A stretch of DNA of 64,000 nucleotides from contig NZ_CAXBBQ010000001.1 in the NCBI RefSeq assembly GCF_963974575.1, positions 248,001 through 312,000 on the forward strand, read 5' to 3'. The position numbers and the translations under genes are program-made. Source of the DNA: Sphingosinicella sp963974575 (lineage in GTDB: Bacteria; Pseudomonadota; Alphaproteobacteria; Sphingomonadales; Sphingomonadaceae). Below, one piece after another: positions 53,805 through 62,199 of this stretch (positions within the stretch are counted from its first letter, which is position 1; each line of letters begins with the position of its first letter). The notes below the pieces were generated by a model. The model saw only the letters and a list, made by a program, of their open reading frames with translations, did no database searches and was not told the DNA's origin.

Positions 53805-55811
53805 TTGGGCCGACTTCTGAAATCAGCACTGAAAATTTCGCTCGCCTTCGGAACCCTCCTGCTCGTCATCCTGGCGGTCGCGGTGGGCATCCAGATGTCG
53901 TCGCTGCCTTCGTTCGACGACATGATGCGGTCGCCGAACGGCCAGTCGATCCGCGTGCTATCGGCCGACGGCGCCGTGCTCGTATCGGTGGGCCCGTCCT
54001 ACGGCCAGTGGCTGACTTATGACGAGATTCCCGATGTGATGGTGGATGCGATGATGGCGGTGGAAGACCGCCGCTTCCGCTGGCACCCCGGCATCGATCC
54101 GCTCGGCATCGCGCGCGCGCTGTTTGTGAGCGCGAAGACGGGCGACCGGCTGAAGGCGACCTCCACGATCACGCAGCAGCTGGCGCGCAACATCTTCCTG
54201 AACAACAACCGCACATGGACGCGAAAGGCGAAGGAAGGCCTGCTCGCGCTTGCCATCGAGCGCAAGTTCTCGAAGGAACAGATCCTCGAACTGTACCTCA
54301 ACCGTGTGTATTTCGGCGGCGGCGCCTACGGCATCGACGCAGCAAGCCGCCGTTTCTACGGCCACAGCGCGAGAACGCTGAACCTGCCCGAGGCGGCGAT
54401 CATCGCCGGTCTGGTCAAGGCGCCGTCGCGTTACGCGCCGTCCTCCGATCCCGAACGCGCCCGCGCGCGCGCCGCAGTCGTGCTGTCGGTGATCAACAAA
54501 ATGAAGCCGCTGCCCGATCTCGCCTCCGCGCAGGCCGAACTGAAAGAGATCACGTTTGCGCCGCAGGCCCGGCAGAACAACGTGCGCTACTTCACCGACT
54601 GGGTGATGTCGCAGCTCGATATCCTGACCGACGAGACGGTGGAGCCGCTCGTCGTGCGCACGACATTGCTGTCTTCCATGCAGAAGGCAGCGGAAGACGC
54701 TGTCCGCACGCAAACGCCCGCCGGGGCGCAGGGCGCGCTTGTGGCGCTTTCGCACGACGGCGCCGTGCGCGCGATGGTGGGCGGCAAGGATTATGTCGAA
54801 TCGCTCTACAACCGCGCGACGATCGCCGAGCGGCAGCCGGGTTCGGCATTCAAGCTGTTCGTCTATCTCGCCGCGATCGAAAGCGGCGTGCTGCCCGACG
54901 ATCTCGTCGTCGACGAGCCCGTGCAGATCGGCGGCTGGAGCCCGCGCAATTCGAACGGGCGCTTCGCCGGGGAGATGACGGTGCGGCAGGCGTTCGCGCT
55001 TTCCATCAACACGGTCGCGGTGCAGCTCGGCGCGCGTGTCGGCTTCGATGCCGTCGCCGACATGGCGCGGCGCTTCGGCATCACGACGCCCGTGAGCCGC
55101 CAGCCTGCAACGGTGCTCGGCGCCTCCACGGTCCGACTGATCGATATGACCTCCGCCTACGCAGCCGTGGCGCGCGGCGGCATCGAGGTGCGGCCCTATG
55201 CTGTCACCACGATCGAAACCGGGCGCGGCCGCAAGCTTTATGAGCGCCAGGCGGAAAATCCGCGCGTGCTCGTCGCGCCATGGGTCGCCGCGAACATGAC
55301 CAATCTGCTGCAGGCGGCGGTCGAGACCGGCACCGGCCGTCAGGCGCAGATCGACCGTCCGCTCGCGGGCAAGACGGGCACGACCAGTTCCAACAAGGAC
55401 GGCTATTTCGTGGGCTTCACCGGCGATCTTACCGCCGGCGTCTGGATGGGCCGCGACGACAACAAGCGTGTCGGCGGGCTGCAGGGCGGCGTCGCACCCG
55501 CGCGCGCCTTCGCGTCGTTCATGCGCGTCGCGACCAAGGGGATGCCGGTCGTGGAGCTGAACAGCAAGATCCAGATCGATGATACGCTGAGCGAGCCCGA
55601 TGCGGAGGTCTATGGCCTTGACGGCACGATCGCGGGGTATCCGGACGAATATTACCGCGGCGGTCCCGATTATCAGGGCGCGATCGAGGTGCCGGTAGAC
55701 GGCGACGGCAACCCGCTGCCGCGTGTGCACAGGCCGGGGACACTCGACAATGCGTGGCTGGAAGAGGCCGCGCCGCCCACGGAACCCTCAGCGGCGCCCG
55801 ATCCAATGTAG
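53805..55811 (+). CDS. Class A penicillin-binding protein (PBP1a type)
   Basis: A 668-residue bifunctional peptidoglycan synthase. After one membrane helix (residues 12-30) comes the GT51 glycosyltransferase with catalytic Glu87 in 'AVEDRRFRWHPG' and 'TITQQLARNIFL'. The transpeptidase follows with Ser347-x-x-Lys350 in 'QPGSAFKLF', the SxN motif in 'ALSINTVAVQLG' and KTG at 523 in 'LAGKTGTTSSNKDGYFVGFT'. The start is a TTG at 53805, since later ATGs would remove the membrane anchor. Shorter than E. coli PBP1a, lacking the extra OB domain. Confidence 0.94.
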   Translation: MGRLLKSALKISLAFGTLLLVILAVAVGIQMSSLPSFDDMMRSPNGQSIRVLSADGAVLVSVGPSYGQWLTYDEIPDVMVDAMMAVEDRRFRWHPGIDPLGIARALFVSAKTGDRLKATSTITQQLARNIFLNNNRTWTRKAKEGLLALAIERKFSKEQILELYLNRVYFGGGAYGIDAASRRFYGHSARTLNLPEAAIIAGLVKAPSRYAPSSDPERARARAAVVLSVINKMKPLPDLASAQAELKEITFAPQARQNNVRYFTDWVMSQLDILTDETVEPLVVRTTLLSSMQKAAEDAVRTQTPAGAQGALVALSHDGAVRAMVGGKDYVESLYNRATIAERQPGSAFKLFVYLAAIESGVLPDDLVVDEPVQIGGWSPRNSNGRFAGEMTVRQAFALSINTVAVQLGARVGFDAVADMARRFGITTPVSRQPATVLGASTVRLIDMTSAYAAVARGGIEVRPYAVTTIETGRGRKLYERQAENPRVLVAPWVAANMTNLLQAAVETGTGRQAQIDRPLAGKTGTTSSNKDGYFVGFTGDLTAGVWMGRDDNKRVGGLQGGVAPARAFASFMRVATKGMPVVELNSKIQIDDTLSEPDAEVYGLDGTIAGYPDEYYRGGPDYQGAIEVPVDGDGNPLPRVHRPGTLDNAWLEEAAPPTEPSAAPDPM

Positions 55812-56531
55812 CGCGGCGCCGTGCGCGGCGAGCCAGCGCGTCGCCTTGCGCGCGGTGGCACCCGACAGGCGGCTGCACAGAGCGTGAAACTCCGGCCCGT
55901 GATTATGGTGGACGATGTGCGCCACCTCGTGCGCGGCGACGGCACGGCGCACATATTCCGGCGCCATCACCAGCCGCCAGCTGAACGCGAGCGCGCCCTG
56001 GCTGCTGCAGCTGCCCCAACGGCCGGTGGTATCGCCGAGGCGGATCGGCGGCGGCGGCAAGCCGATCTCGGCGGCAAGCGCCGCGCAATCCTCCGCGAGC
56101 AGCCGCATCGCCTCGCGCCGCAGCCAGGTTTCAACGCGGCGCGGCAGTGCCTCCGCAGGACCGCCGATAAGGAGCACGTCGCCCTCCAGCCGGGCGGTGC
56201 GCGGCAGATCGGCCCGCCATTCGATCCTGATTTCGGTGTCGCCATAGGGAATATCGGCCCCCGGCGCGAACGGGCGCGGCGTCGGCCATTTCTGCGTGCA
56301 CGCCGCGATCCACGGCTTCTGCGTTTCAAGAAAAGCGGCTGCGCGACGGTGCGAAATGCCATTGGGCAGCGTGAGACCAATGCAGCCGAGCGCGGCATCG
56401 GCGCGCAGCGTCATGCGCCGCGCGCGCGGGCTGACGCGCACGCGCAGCGGCACAATGCGGCCATCGATATCGAGCACGTCGGGGAGAACCGGTTTTCGCG
56501 ACAGCGTGCGCCGCAGAAACGCGAGACTCAC
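55788..56531 (-). CDS. YgjP/DUF45-type zinc metallopeptidase
   Basis: About 247 residues of the YgjP-like M48/SprT-related metalloprotease family. The zinc site is 'AVAAHEVAHIVHHNHGPEFH' (HEVAH plus a downstream His). 'LGDTTGRWGSCSSQGALAFS' and 'WRLVMAPEYVRRAV' are the conserved segment just before it. GTG at 56531 overlaps the ycgN-like stop, and the 3' end overlaps the PBP gene by 24 bp. Physiological substrate unknown. Confidence 0.88.
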   Translation of the reverse strand: MSLAFLRRTLSRKPVLPDVLDIDGRIVPLRVRVSPRARRMTLRADAALGCIGLTLPNGISHRRAAAFLETQKPWIAACTQKWPTPRPFAPGADIPYGDTEIRIEWRADLPRTARLEGDVLLIGGPAEALPRRVETWLRREAMRLLAEDCAALAAEIGLPPPPIRLGDTTGRWGSCSSQGALAFSWRLVMAPEYVRRAVAAHEVAHIVHHNHGPEFHALCSRLSGATARKATRWLAAHGAALHWIGRR

Positions 56532-56971
56532 AGTTCCCGGTCCAGCATATGATGTTCGAGGGGACCGGCCTCGTCCTCCGAAACCGTCCATCCGCTTACC
56601 GATTCGCCGGCGCGCTTCACGCTTTCCGGGTCGCCCGTGATCAGCGGATGCCATTCCGGCAGCGGCTCGCCGCGTTCCAGCAAACCGTAGGCGCAGGTGG
56701 AGGGGAGCCAATCGATGCTGCGCAGCTTCGCCGGGGTGAGCCGCACGCAGTCTGGAATGTGCGCGTGGCGGTTGCGATAATCCGAGCAACGCCCCGTGCG
56801 GCGATCGAGCAGGCGGCAGGCAACGTTGGTGGCGACGAGCTCCCCGGTATCCTCGTCCTCCAGCTTGTGCAGGCAGCATTTGCCGCAGCCGTCGCAGAGC
56901 GATTCCCACTCCGCGCGCGACATGTCTTCAAGACGCTTCGTTTCCCAGAAACGCGGCGTCAACGCACCCAT
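56528..56971 (-). CDS. YcgN/UPF0260 cysteine-cluster protein
   Basis: A 147-residue protein with the metal-binding cluster 'CDGCGKCCLHKLEDEDTGEL' and further Cys in 'VACRLLDRRTGRCSDYRNR' and 'PSTCAYGLL', the UPF0260 (YcgN) pattern; such clusters often bind zinc or iron-sulfur. Function not established. It starts inside the end of the Sco gene (13-bp overlap) and overlaps the next gene by 4 bp. Confidence 0.92.
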   Translation of the reverse strand: MGALTPRFWETKRLEDMSRAEWESLCDGCGKCCLHKLEDEDTGELVATNVACRLLDRRTGRCSDYRNRHAHIPDCVRLTPAKLRSIDWLPSTCAYGLLERGEPLPEWHPLITGDPESVKRAGESVSGWTVSEDEAGPLEHHMLDREL

Positions 56972-57591
56972 TTCGCAAGGCCTGCGGCGATTGCGGCCGC
57001 ATCATCCGCGCGCTCGAAATACATAACGGGCTTTCCGTCCGGGTCCATCAGATAGATGAAGGCGCTGTGATCCATCAGGTAGTTCTGCGGATCGGTGCCT
57101 TCGCCCTTCGCGGCATAAACACGGTAGGCGCGCTTTGCAGTGTCGATTTCCGCCTGCGTGCCGGTGAGACCGACGAGGCGCGGGTGGAACGCCGCCACGA
57201 ACTCCTTGAGCACGGCGGGCGTATCTCGCGCCGGATCGACGGTCACGAACACGGGCTGCACGCGTGCGCCGAGGGCAGGATTCGACGCTTCGAAACTTTT
57301 CAGGCCCTGCGCAATGCGCTGCACATCCACAGGGCATACGTCCGGGCAGAAGCTGTAGCCGAAATAGATGAGGCGGTACTTGCCCTTCAGGCTGTCGTTG
57401 GTGACGCGCTTGCCGTTCTGATCGGTGAGCGCGAAATCGCCGCCGATGGGCGCACCGGCGAGCGGCGGCTCCTCCACGCCCTGCGCGGCGGGCTTCGGCG
57501 CGGCGAGCCAGATGAACGCCGCGACAAGCGCGACGGCCGCGGCAAGCAGCAGCGCAATGCGAAGAAAGGAGAGGCGACGCGGTTGTTTCAT
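56959..57591 (-). CDS. Sco1/SenC-family copper chaperone
   Basis: A 210-residue SCO protein, which delivers copper to the CuA site of cytochrome c oxidase. One N-terminal membrane helix, then a thioredoxin-like domain with the copper ligands CxxxC in 'FGYSFCPDVCPVDVQRIAQG' and the His in 'NYLMDHSAFIYLMDPDG'. The ATG at 57591 begins just before the membrane helix. It lies close to regB-regA, echoing the regB-senC-regA cluster of Rhodobacter. Confidence 0.93.
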   Translation of the reverse strand: MKQPRRLSFLRIALLLAAAVALVAAFIWLAAPKPAAQGVEEPPLAGAPIGGDFALTDQNGKRVTNDSLKGKYRLIYFGYSFCPDVCPVDVQRIAQGLKSFEASNPALGARVQPVFVTVDPARDTPAVLKEFVAAFHPRLVGLTGTQAEIDTAKRAYRVYAAKGEGTDPQNYLMDHSAFIYLMDPDGKPVMYFERADDAAAIAAGLAKWVR

Positions 57592-57652
57592 ATTCAGCTT
57601 GTCCGGCCTATAGACCAGCTTTGCCCCCGGGGACAAATCGGATCCGTGCCAC

Positions 57653-58285
57653 ATGTCCAGCCTGCGTAATCTTGCCGCTCTTCTCATGACGTTCGCCGCA
57701 CTGTCGCTCGCCGCGCCCGCCGCCGCACAGTTTTCGGACCGCTACAATTTCTTCAAGGCGGTGAAAGAGGGCGACGTGCTGAAGGTGAAGTCGATGATCG
57801 ACCAGCCCGGTTCGACACTGATCGACATGCGCGACAATGATTCGGGCGAAATGGCGCTGCACATGGTGACGCGCCGCCGCGACGTGCCGTGGATGAACTT
57901 CCTGATCGCCAACGGCGCCAGCGTGAACGTGCGCGACAAGGACGGCAATACGCCGCTGCACGTCGCCGCGCAGCTCGGCTACATCGACGGCATCCAGACG
58001 CTGGTGCGCCGCAAGGCGGATGTAAACGCGGTGAATAGCCGGGGGGAAAGCCCGCTCGTCGTGGCTGTGCAGCAGAGGAACGCCATGGTCGTGCGTGAGC
58101 TGCTGAACGCGGGCGCGAAACCCGATCTCGCCGACCATGTCGCAGGAATGTCCGCGCGCGATTATGCCGAGCGCGACCGCCGCGCCGCCGCGATCGTGCG
58201 CATGTTCAAGGACAACGACAACAAGGCGAAGGCTGACGAAACGAAGCCGACGACCGTGCTGCCGCTGCCGAACCCGGGCAACTGA
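57653..58285 (+). CDS. Periplasmic ankyrin-repeat protein
   Basis: A 210-residue exported protein: signal peptide ending 'LAAPAAAQFSD', then four ankyrin repeats (about residues 35-170) with clear 'DKDGNTPLHVAAQLGYIDGI' and 'NSRGESPLVVAVQQRNAMVV' units. Such proteins are binding scaffolds; in bacteria some protect against oxidative stress next to catalases. It is divergent from the Sco gene and 11 bp before regB, so it may be co-transcribed with the redox regulators. Confidence 0.88.
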   Translation: MSSLRNLAALLMTFAALSLAAPAAAQFSDRYNFFKAVKEGDVLKVKSMIDQPGSTLIDMRDNDSGEMALHMVTRRRDVPWMNFLIANGASVNVRDKDGNTPLHVAAQLGYIDGIQTLVRRKADVNAVNSRGESPLVVAVQQRNAMVVRELLNAGAKPDLADHVAGMSARDYAERDRRAAAIVRMFKDNDNKAKADETKPTTVLPLPNPGN

Positions 58286-58296
58286 CGGGCCGCGGC

Positions 58297-59586
58297 GTGC
58301 CGCAGCCCCAATCTCTCCAGCAGACGCCGCTGCCGACGGCGCTCGGCACCGCTGGCGTCCGCGTGCGCACGCTCGTCACCATCCGCTGGATGGCGATCGC
58401 CGGGCAATCGATCGCCTTCCTTGTCGTGCACCTGCTGCTCGGCTTTCAGGTGCCACTCGCGGCGGCGGGCGCCGCCATCCTCGCATCCGCGCTGCTCAAC
58501 ATCGGGCTTTCGACGCTCTACGCGCCGACCGCGCGTCTTGTCGGCGTCGAAGCGCTGCTGCATCTCGCATTTGACCTGCTGCAGCTCGGCGTGCTGCTTT
58601 ACCTGACGGGGGGCCTCGCCAATCCTTTCAGCGTGCTGCTCGTCGCGCCGGTCACGATTTCCGCGACGCTGCTGAGCGCGCGCGCCACGGTGGCGCTCAT
58701 ACTCATCGCGATGGCGACCCTCGGCGTGCTCTGGCAGTGGTCGCTGCCGCTGCCCTGGGCCGGGCCGCCGCCGGTGCTGCCGCCGATCTATGTGCTCGCG
58801 AGCCTCGTCGCGCTCGGCTTCACCGTTGTGTTCCTGGCCATCTATATACTCCGCGTCTCGCTCGACGCGCGGCGCTGGCAACAGGCGCTGGTCATCACGC
58901 AGGCGGTGCTGGAGCGCGAGACGAAGATGTCGGCGCTCGGCGCGCTCGCCGCGGCGTCCGCGCACGAACTCGGCGGCCCACTCGGCACGATCAGCCTCGT
59001 CGCGCGCGACCTTGCCGAAACGCTTGGGGGTGATCCTGATTTCGGCGAGGACGTCGCGCTGCTCGATCGTGAAGCCAGGCGCTGCCGCGAGATCATGACC
59101 GATCTTGCCCACCGCGCCGAAGTGGATGCGCCCTTCCCGCACGTGCCGCTGCGCGTGCTGCTGCACGAGGTGGCGCAACCCTTTGAGGCGAGCGGCAAGT
59201 CCGTGATCGTCGAGGCGCCCGCCACTGTGGTGGCGCGCACGCCCGAACTGCTGCACGGACTCGTCAACCTCGTCGACAACGCCGTTCGCCATGCGGAGCG
59301 CGCTGTTCGGATCGCGGCAGTGGCGGACGCTGAAGCCGTGACGCTGCAGATCACCGACGACGGCGCAGGCTTTCCGCCCGAACTGCTCCCGCATCTCGGC
59401 GAGCCCTATCTCGGCCCGTCGCGCTCGGCGCGCGGCGGCACGGGGCTCGGCATCTTCATCGCCACGACGCTGATCGAACGCACCGGCGGCGCACTCACGT
59501 TCCGAAATGCCGCAGGGGGCGGAGCGGTAGTCGAAATCACCTGGCCGATCGCCTATATCGCGGCAGGAACGGAAGGACTGGCATGA
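58297..59586 (+). CDS. regB: Redox sensor histidine kinase RegB/PrrB/ActS
   Basis: A 429-residue membrane kinase with about six N-terminal helices. The quinone-binding heptapeptide region is 'YLTGGLANPFSVLLVAPVTI'. The phospho-accepting His223 is in 'AASAHELGGPLGTI', and the redox-active cysteine is Cys263 in 'EARRCREIMTDLA', matching Cys265 of Rhodobacter RegB. The ATPase domain shows 'LVNLVDNAVRHAE' and 'ARGGTGLGIFIATTLIER'. GTG start; the stop overlaps regA (ATGA). Confidence 0.95.
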   Translation: MPQPQSLQQTPLPTALGTAGVRVRTLVTIRWMAIAGQSIAFLVVHLLLGFQVPLAAAGAAILASALLNIGLSTLYAPTARLVGVEALLHLAFDLLQLGVLLYLTGGLANPFSVLLVAPVTISATLLSARATVALILIAMATLGVLWQWSLPLPWAGPPPVLPPIYVLASLVALGFTVVFLAIYILRVSLDARRWQQALVITQAVLERETKMSALGALAAASAHELGGPLGTISLVARDLAETLGGDPDFGEDVALLDREARRCREIMTDLAHRAEVDAPFPHVPLRVLLHEVAQPFEASGKSVIVEAPATVVARTPELLHGLVNLVDNAVRHAERAVRIAAVADAEAVTLQITDDGAGFPPELLPHLGEPYLGPSRSARGGTGLGIFIATTLIERTGGALTFRNAAGGGAVVEITWPIAYIAAGTEGLA

Positions 59587-60143
59587 CCACCGAAACCGAA
59601 ACCGGCGCTCCGCCGGCTGCTGATCGCACGCTGCTGCTCGTCGACGACGACAACGCCTTTCGCCAGCGGCTGGGCCTGACGCTCGAGCGCCGCGGCTACA
59701 CGGTCGCGGCCGCCGCGAGCGTTGCAGAGGCGCGCGGCATCGCGGCTGAACTGAAACCGGCATACGCCGTGCTCGACATGCGGCTTGGCGATGGCAACGG
59801 GCTCGACCTCGTCGCGGAGCTGCGCGCGCTCAGGCCCGGCATCCGCATCGTGATGCTGACCGGCTACGGAAACCTCGCCACCGCCGTTGCCGCCGTGAAG
59901 GCGGGCGCGGTCGATTATTTGCCCAAGCCCGCCGACCCGGACGCGATATTGAACGCGCTGCTCGCGCCCGGCGAAGCGAAGCCCGCCCCACCCGAGGAGC
60001 CGATGTCGGCCGACCGCGTGAAGTGGGAGCATATCCAGCGCGTCTACGAGCTGTGCGACCGCAACGTTTCGGAAACCGCGCGTAGGCTGAAGATGCACCG
60101 GCGCACGCTGCAGCGCATCCTGTCGAAACGCTCGCCGCGTTAG
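59583..60143 (+). CDS. regA: Response regulator RegA/PrrA/ActR
   Basis: A 186-residue regulator. The receiver has the acidic pocket 'LLLVDDDNAF', phospho-acceptor Asp65 in 'YAVLDMRLGDGNGLDL' and Lys115 in 'DYLPKPADPD'. After a Pro linker the Fis-like helix-turn-helix 'NVSETARRLKMHRRTLQRIL' is nearly invariant in RegA orthologs. It controls respiration and redox genes in alphaproteobacteria. Coupled to regB by a 4-bp overlap. Confidence 0.96.
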   Translation: MTTETETGAPPAADRTLLLVDDDNAFRQRLGLTLERRGYTVAAAASVAEARGIAAELKPAYAVLDMRLGDGNGLDLVAELRALRPGIRIVMLTGYGNLATAVAAVKAGAVDYLPKPADPDAILNALLAPGEAKPAPPEEPMSADRVKWEHIQRVYELCDRNVSETARRLKMHRRTLQRILSKRSPR

Positions 60144-60628
60144 GATAATTCCCCGAAAAACGGGTCTTCGGAGCGTTGGAAGCGGCTTGCCGCGAGCCGG
60201 CCGAAGCGCAGGATTTCCGTGCGGCGACGCGCAGCGGAAAGCGGGTTTGTGGGTGCGTTGCGCAGAATCGCCGCATCGAAGCGGTCTGCGACGATCACGC
60301 CGCTGATTTCCGGCCGGAACGCAGGCTCATCGAGAATCGCCGCCGGAATGTGCGGCGGCACCGCCCAGAAGAAGCGATCGCAGAAATCAAGATAATCGGG
60401 CCACTTCATGTCGCCGCGCAGATCGGCGAGCGACACCTTCACCTCGCAGATCACGATCTCGCCCTTCGCATCGATCGCATACACGTCCGCGCGGCGACCG
60501 TTGCGCAGCGGCACCTCGGCAAGCGCGGCAAGGCCGAGATGATGGAACATGCGCGTGACCCCGCGCACGACGTCACACGCGACCATCGGCGATTGGGCAG
60601 GAAGGGCAGCAGGGCTCATCCGCCGCAC
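60140..60628 (-). CDS. mmcB: MmcB-type DNA repair nuclease-like protein
   Basis: A 162-residue protein of the MmcB/DUF1052 family, with a PD-(D/E)xK-like core: 'RADVYAIDAKGEIVICEVKV' and 'SLADLRGDMKWPDYLDFCDR'. In Caulobacter, MmcB is SOS-induced and protects against mitomycin C. An exact LexA box lies 8 bp upstream. The start may be 60628 or the ATG three codons later (60619). Convergent with regA, overlapping by 4 bp. Confidence 0.9.
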   Translation of the reverse strand: MRRMSPAALPAQSPMVACDVVRGVTRMFHHLGLAALAEVPLRNGRRADVYAIDAKGEIVICEVKVSLADLRGDMKWPDYLDFCDRFFWAVPPHIPAAILDEPAFRPEISGVIVADRFDAAILRNAPTNPLSAARRRTEILRFGRLAASRFQRSEDPFFGELS

Positions 60629-60635
60629 TCTAGCA

Positions 60636-60650
60636 GAACAGGACGGGAAC
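60636..60650 (-). promoter_or_regulatory. LexA (SOS) box of mmcB
   Basis: GTTC-CCGTCCT-GTTC on the minus strand, exact match to the alphaproteobacterial LexA consensus, 8 bp before the mmcB ATG. Confidence 0.75.
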
Positions 60651-60659
60651 GAAAGTGGT

Positions 60660-61334
60660 CTAGCGGTAGAAGATGTGGCCGCCGATACGCCGCGTCTGTT
60701 CCTTCACGCGGCGCCAACCTGGCTTCACGTAGGTCGCATGGAAGAACGTCGCTTTGTCGGTGACGTCCTGCCAGCCCTGGCCGACGGCGATGATCGCGAT
60801 GGCTTCGGCGCGCTTCCACGCCGGGCCCTTCACGGCCGGAATGTCGGGCTTGCCGTCGAACGTGAAGGAGAATTGTCCGCTCTGATAGACGACGGCACAG
60901 ATATCATTGGGCCACCGATCGTTTTCCGCGCGGTTCAGGATAACCTGCGCCACCGCGAGCTGACCTTCGAGCGATTCGCCGCGCGCTTCGTAGTAGATCG
61001 CGCTCGCGAGGCAGCGCATGTCGTCTTCAAGATCACTACGATGCATATCGGCGACGTCGCCGACAAGCATGGCGAGATCGAGCGTCGGGCCGGTTTCCTC
61101 GGAGATGCTGAGGCCGACACGCGGCGTCTGGTCAACATCGAGCTCGTTCTCAAGGCGGACCGGCGAGAACGGCAGGCCCTGCTGGTCCGCCATCGGCACG
61201 TCGAGCGCGATCGCGGCAGGTTCAAGGTTGCTGACGATGTGATCGCCCGCCACCGGGGCGGCGCTAGGCCACACCATCGCGATCATCGCCGCGCAGAACG
61301 CGACGAGGCCGATGCCCCGTATGGATTTAGACAT
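60660..61334 (-). CDS. SleB-type cell wall hydrolase
   Basis: A 224-residue protein with an N-terminal hydrophobic signal/anchor ('GLVAFCAAMIAMVWPSAAPV'), a linker and a C-terminal Hydrolase_2 (SleB) domain from about residue 105: 'LASAIYYEARGESLEGQLAV' with the catalytic Glu, then 'QVILNRAENDRWPNDICAVV' and 'DKATFFHATYVKPGW'. Such enzymes are lytic transglycosylase-like muramidases in the periplasm. A TTAA-N7-TTGAC sequence at 61486-61501 lies upstream. Confidence 0.9.
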   Translation of the reverse strand: MSKSIRGIGLVAFCAAMIAMVWPSAAPVAGDHIVSNLEPAAIALDVPMADQQGLPFSPVRLENELDVDQTPRVGLSISEETGPTLDLAMLVGDVADMHRSDLEDDMRCLASAIYYEARGESLEGQLAVAQVILNRAENDRWPNDICAVVYQSGQFSFTFDGKPDIPAVKGPAWKRAEAIAIIAVGQGWQDVTDKATFFHATYVKPGWRRVKEQTRRIGGHIFYR

Positions 61335-61388
61335 GGAAGGGTCCGCTCGTTGTCCGGGGCCGTCCAAGGGGACGAGCGGGGCCGAAAA

Positions 61389-61490
61389 TCAGGCCGCCAG
61401 CGCCGGGAGTTCAACATCAGCACCAGCCCAGAAGGCTCGGCGCATAATCATTTCGCGGTGCGGATTGCCTTCCGGACAGTCGAAAGTCAA
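61389..61490 (-). CDS. Possible 33-residue peptide
   Basis: An open frame that could begin at TTG 61490 and reads 'TFDCPEGNPHREMIMRR' and then an Ala/Leu-rich tail. It sits between the DUF1491 and SleB genes with amino-acid composition that looks protein-like, but no strong ribosome site. Listed as a candidate only. Confidence 0.22.
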   Translation of the reverse strand: MTFDCPEGNPHREMIMRRAFWAGADVELPALAA

Positions 61491-61497
61491 GAAGTTG

Positions 61498-61821
61498 TTA
61501 ATCTTTGTCGACAAAGCGCCCTGGATTCTCGATATCCAGTTCGACGATCCACAGATCGGGATCGAATTTCCTGCGCTTTTCCAGCGCTTCTTGTGCAGCG
61601 GGATCGCGCTCTTCGCGGTTTTCAAAGATCGGCTGCCACGAGACCTTGCCGTCTCCCATATTCACGCGGGAAAGCGCCGTTATCGTACCGGAAGACTCGC
61701 GCAGCAGAAGCAGAACGGCACCCGAATCAGGCTCGCCCTTGGCAATGACGGTCGCGAATCCGCCCGCAGCCTCGACGCGTCGGCGAAGCGCGCCGACCCA
61801 TATGTCCGTTTTGATTCGCAT
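61498..61821 (-). CDS. DUF1491 family protein
   Basis: A 107-residue cytoplasmic protein: 'KTDIWVGALRRRVEAAGGFA', 'KGEPDSGAVLLLLRE' and the C-terminal 'EKRRKFDPDLWIVELDIENP' are the DUF1491 pattern, restricted to alphaproteobacteria. Function unknown. It lies 9 bp downstream of the PilZ gene on the same strand. Confidence 0.92.
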   Translation of the reverse strand: MRIKTDIWVGALRRRVEAAGGFATVIAKGEPDSGAVLLLLRESSGTITALSRVNMGDGKVSWQPIFENREERDPAAQEALEKRRKFDPDLWIVELDIENPGRFVDKD

Positions 61822-61830
61822 CCGCGCCGA

Positions 61831-62199
61831 TCAGGCGCTTGCGGCCGCGGCGTGTCTAGGCTGATCCGGCTTGGCATCGAGCAGGCCCAACATGCGCGCC
61901 TTGTCACCCAGCCGCTGCAGCCCGCCCGAATCGCCATCGACGAAGACAAGGCCCATCAGCCCCTGGTCCGCCCATGCGACAAGGCACGGAAACGTGCCGT
62001 ATTTGGGGAGGAACAGGTGAAGCGCGGTGCCCTTCGCCAGCATCTGCTTGCAGGCGATGCGCGCACCGCTTGTCGATATGTCACGCACAATGCACCCGAA
62101 CTGCCGGTCGATCAGGCGAACCTCGCCCTTGAACACGACCTGACGGCGGCCCGCGAGGCGCGCCGCTTTGCCTTCAGCCGGGGTGACTTCGATGCTCAT
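61831..62199 (-). CDS. PilZ-domain protein
   Basis: A 122-residue protein consisting of a PilZ domain, which often binds cyclic di-GMP. The 'RLAGRRQ' segment supplies an RxxxR-type motif and 'CIVRDISTSGARIACKQM' gives the D/NxSxxG-type motif, so ligand binding is plausible. It overlaps the end of ptsN by 4 bp and may be co-transcribed with it. Confidence 0.85.
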   Translation of the reverse strand: MSIEVTPAEGKAARLAGRRQVVFKGEVRLIDRQFGCIVRDISTSGARIACKQMLAKGTALHLFLPKYGTFPCLVAWADQGLMGLVFVDGDSGGLQRLGDKARMLGLLDAKPDQPRHAAAASA

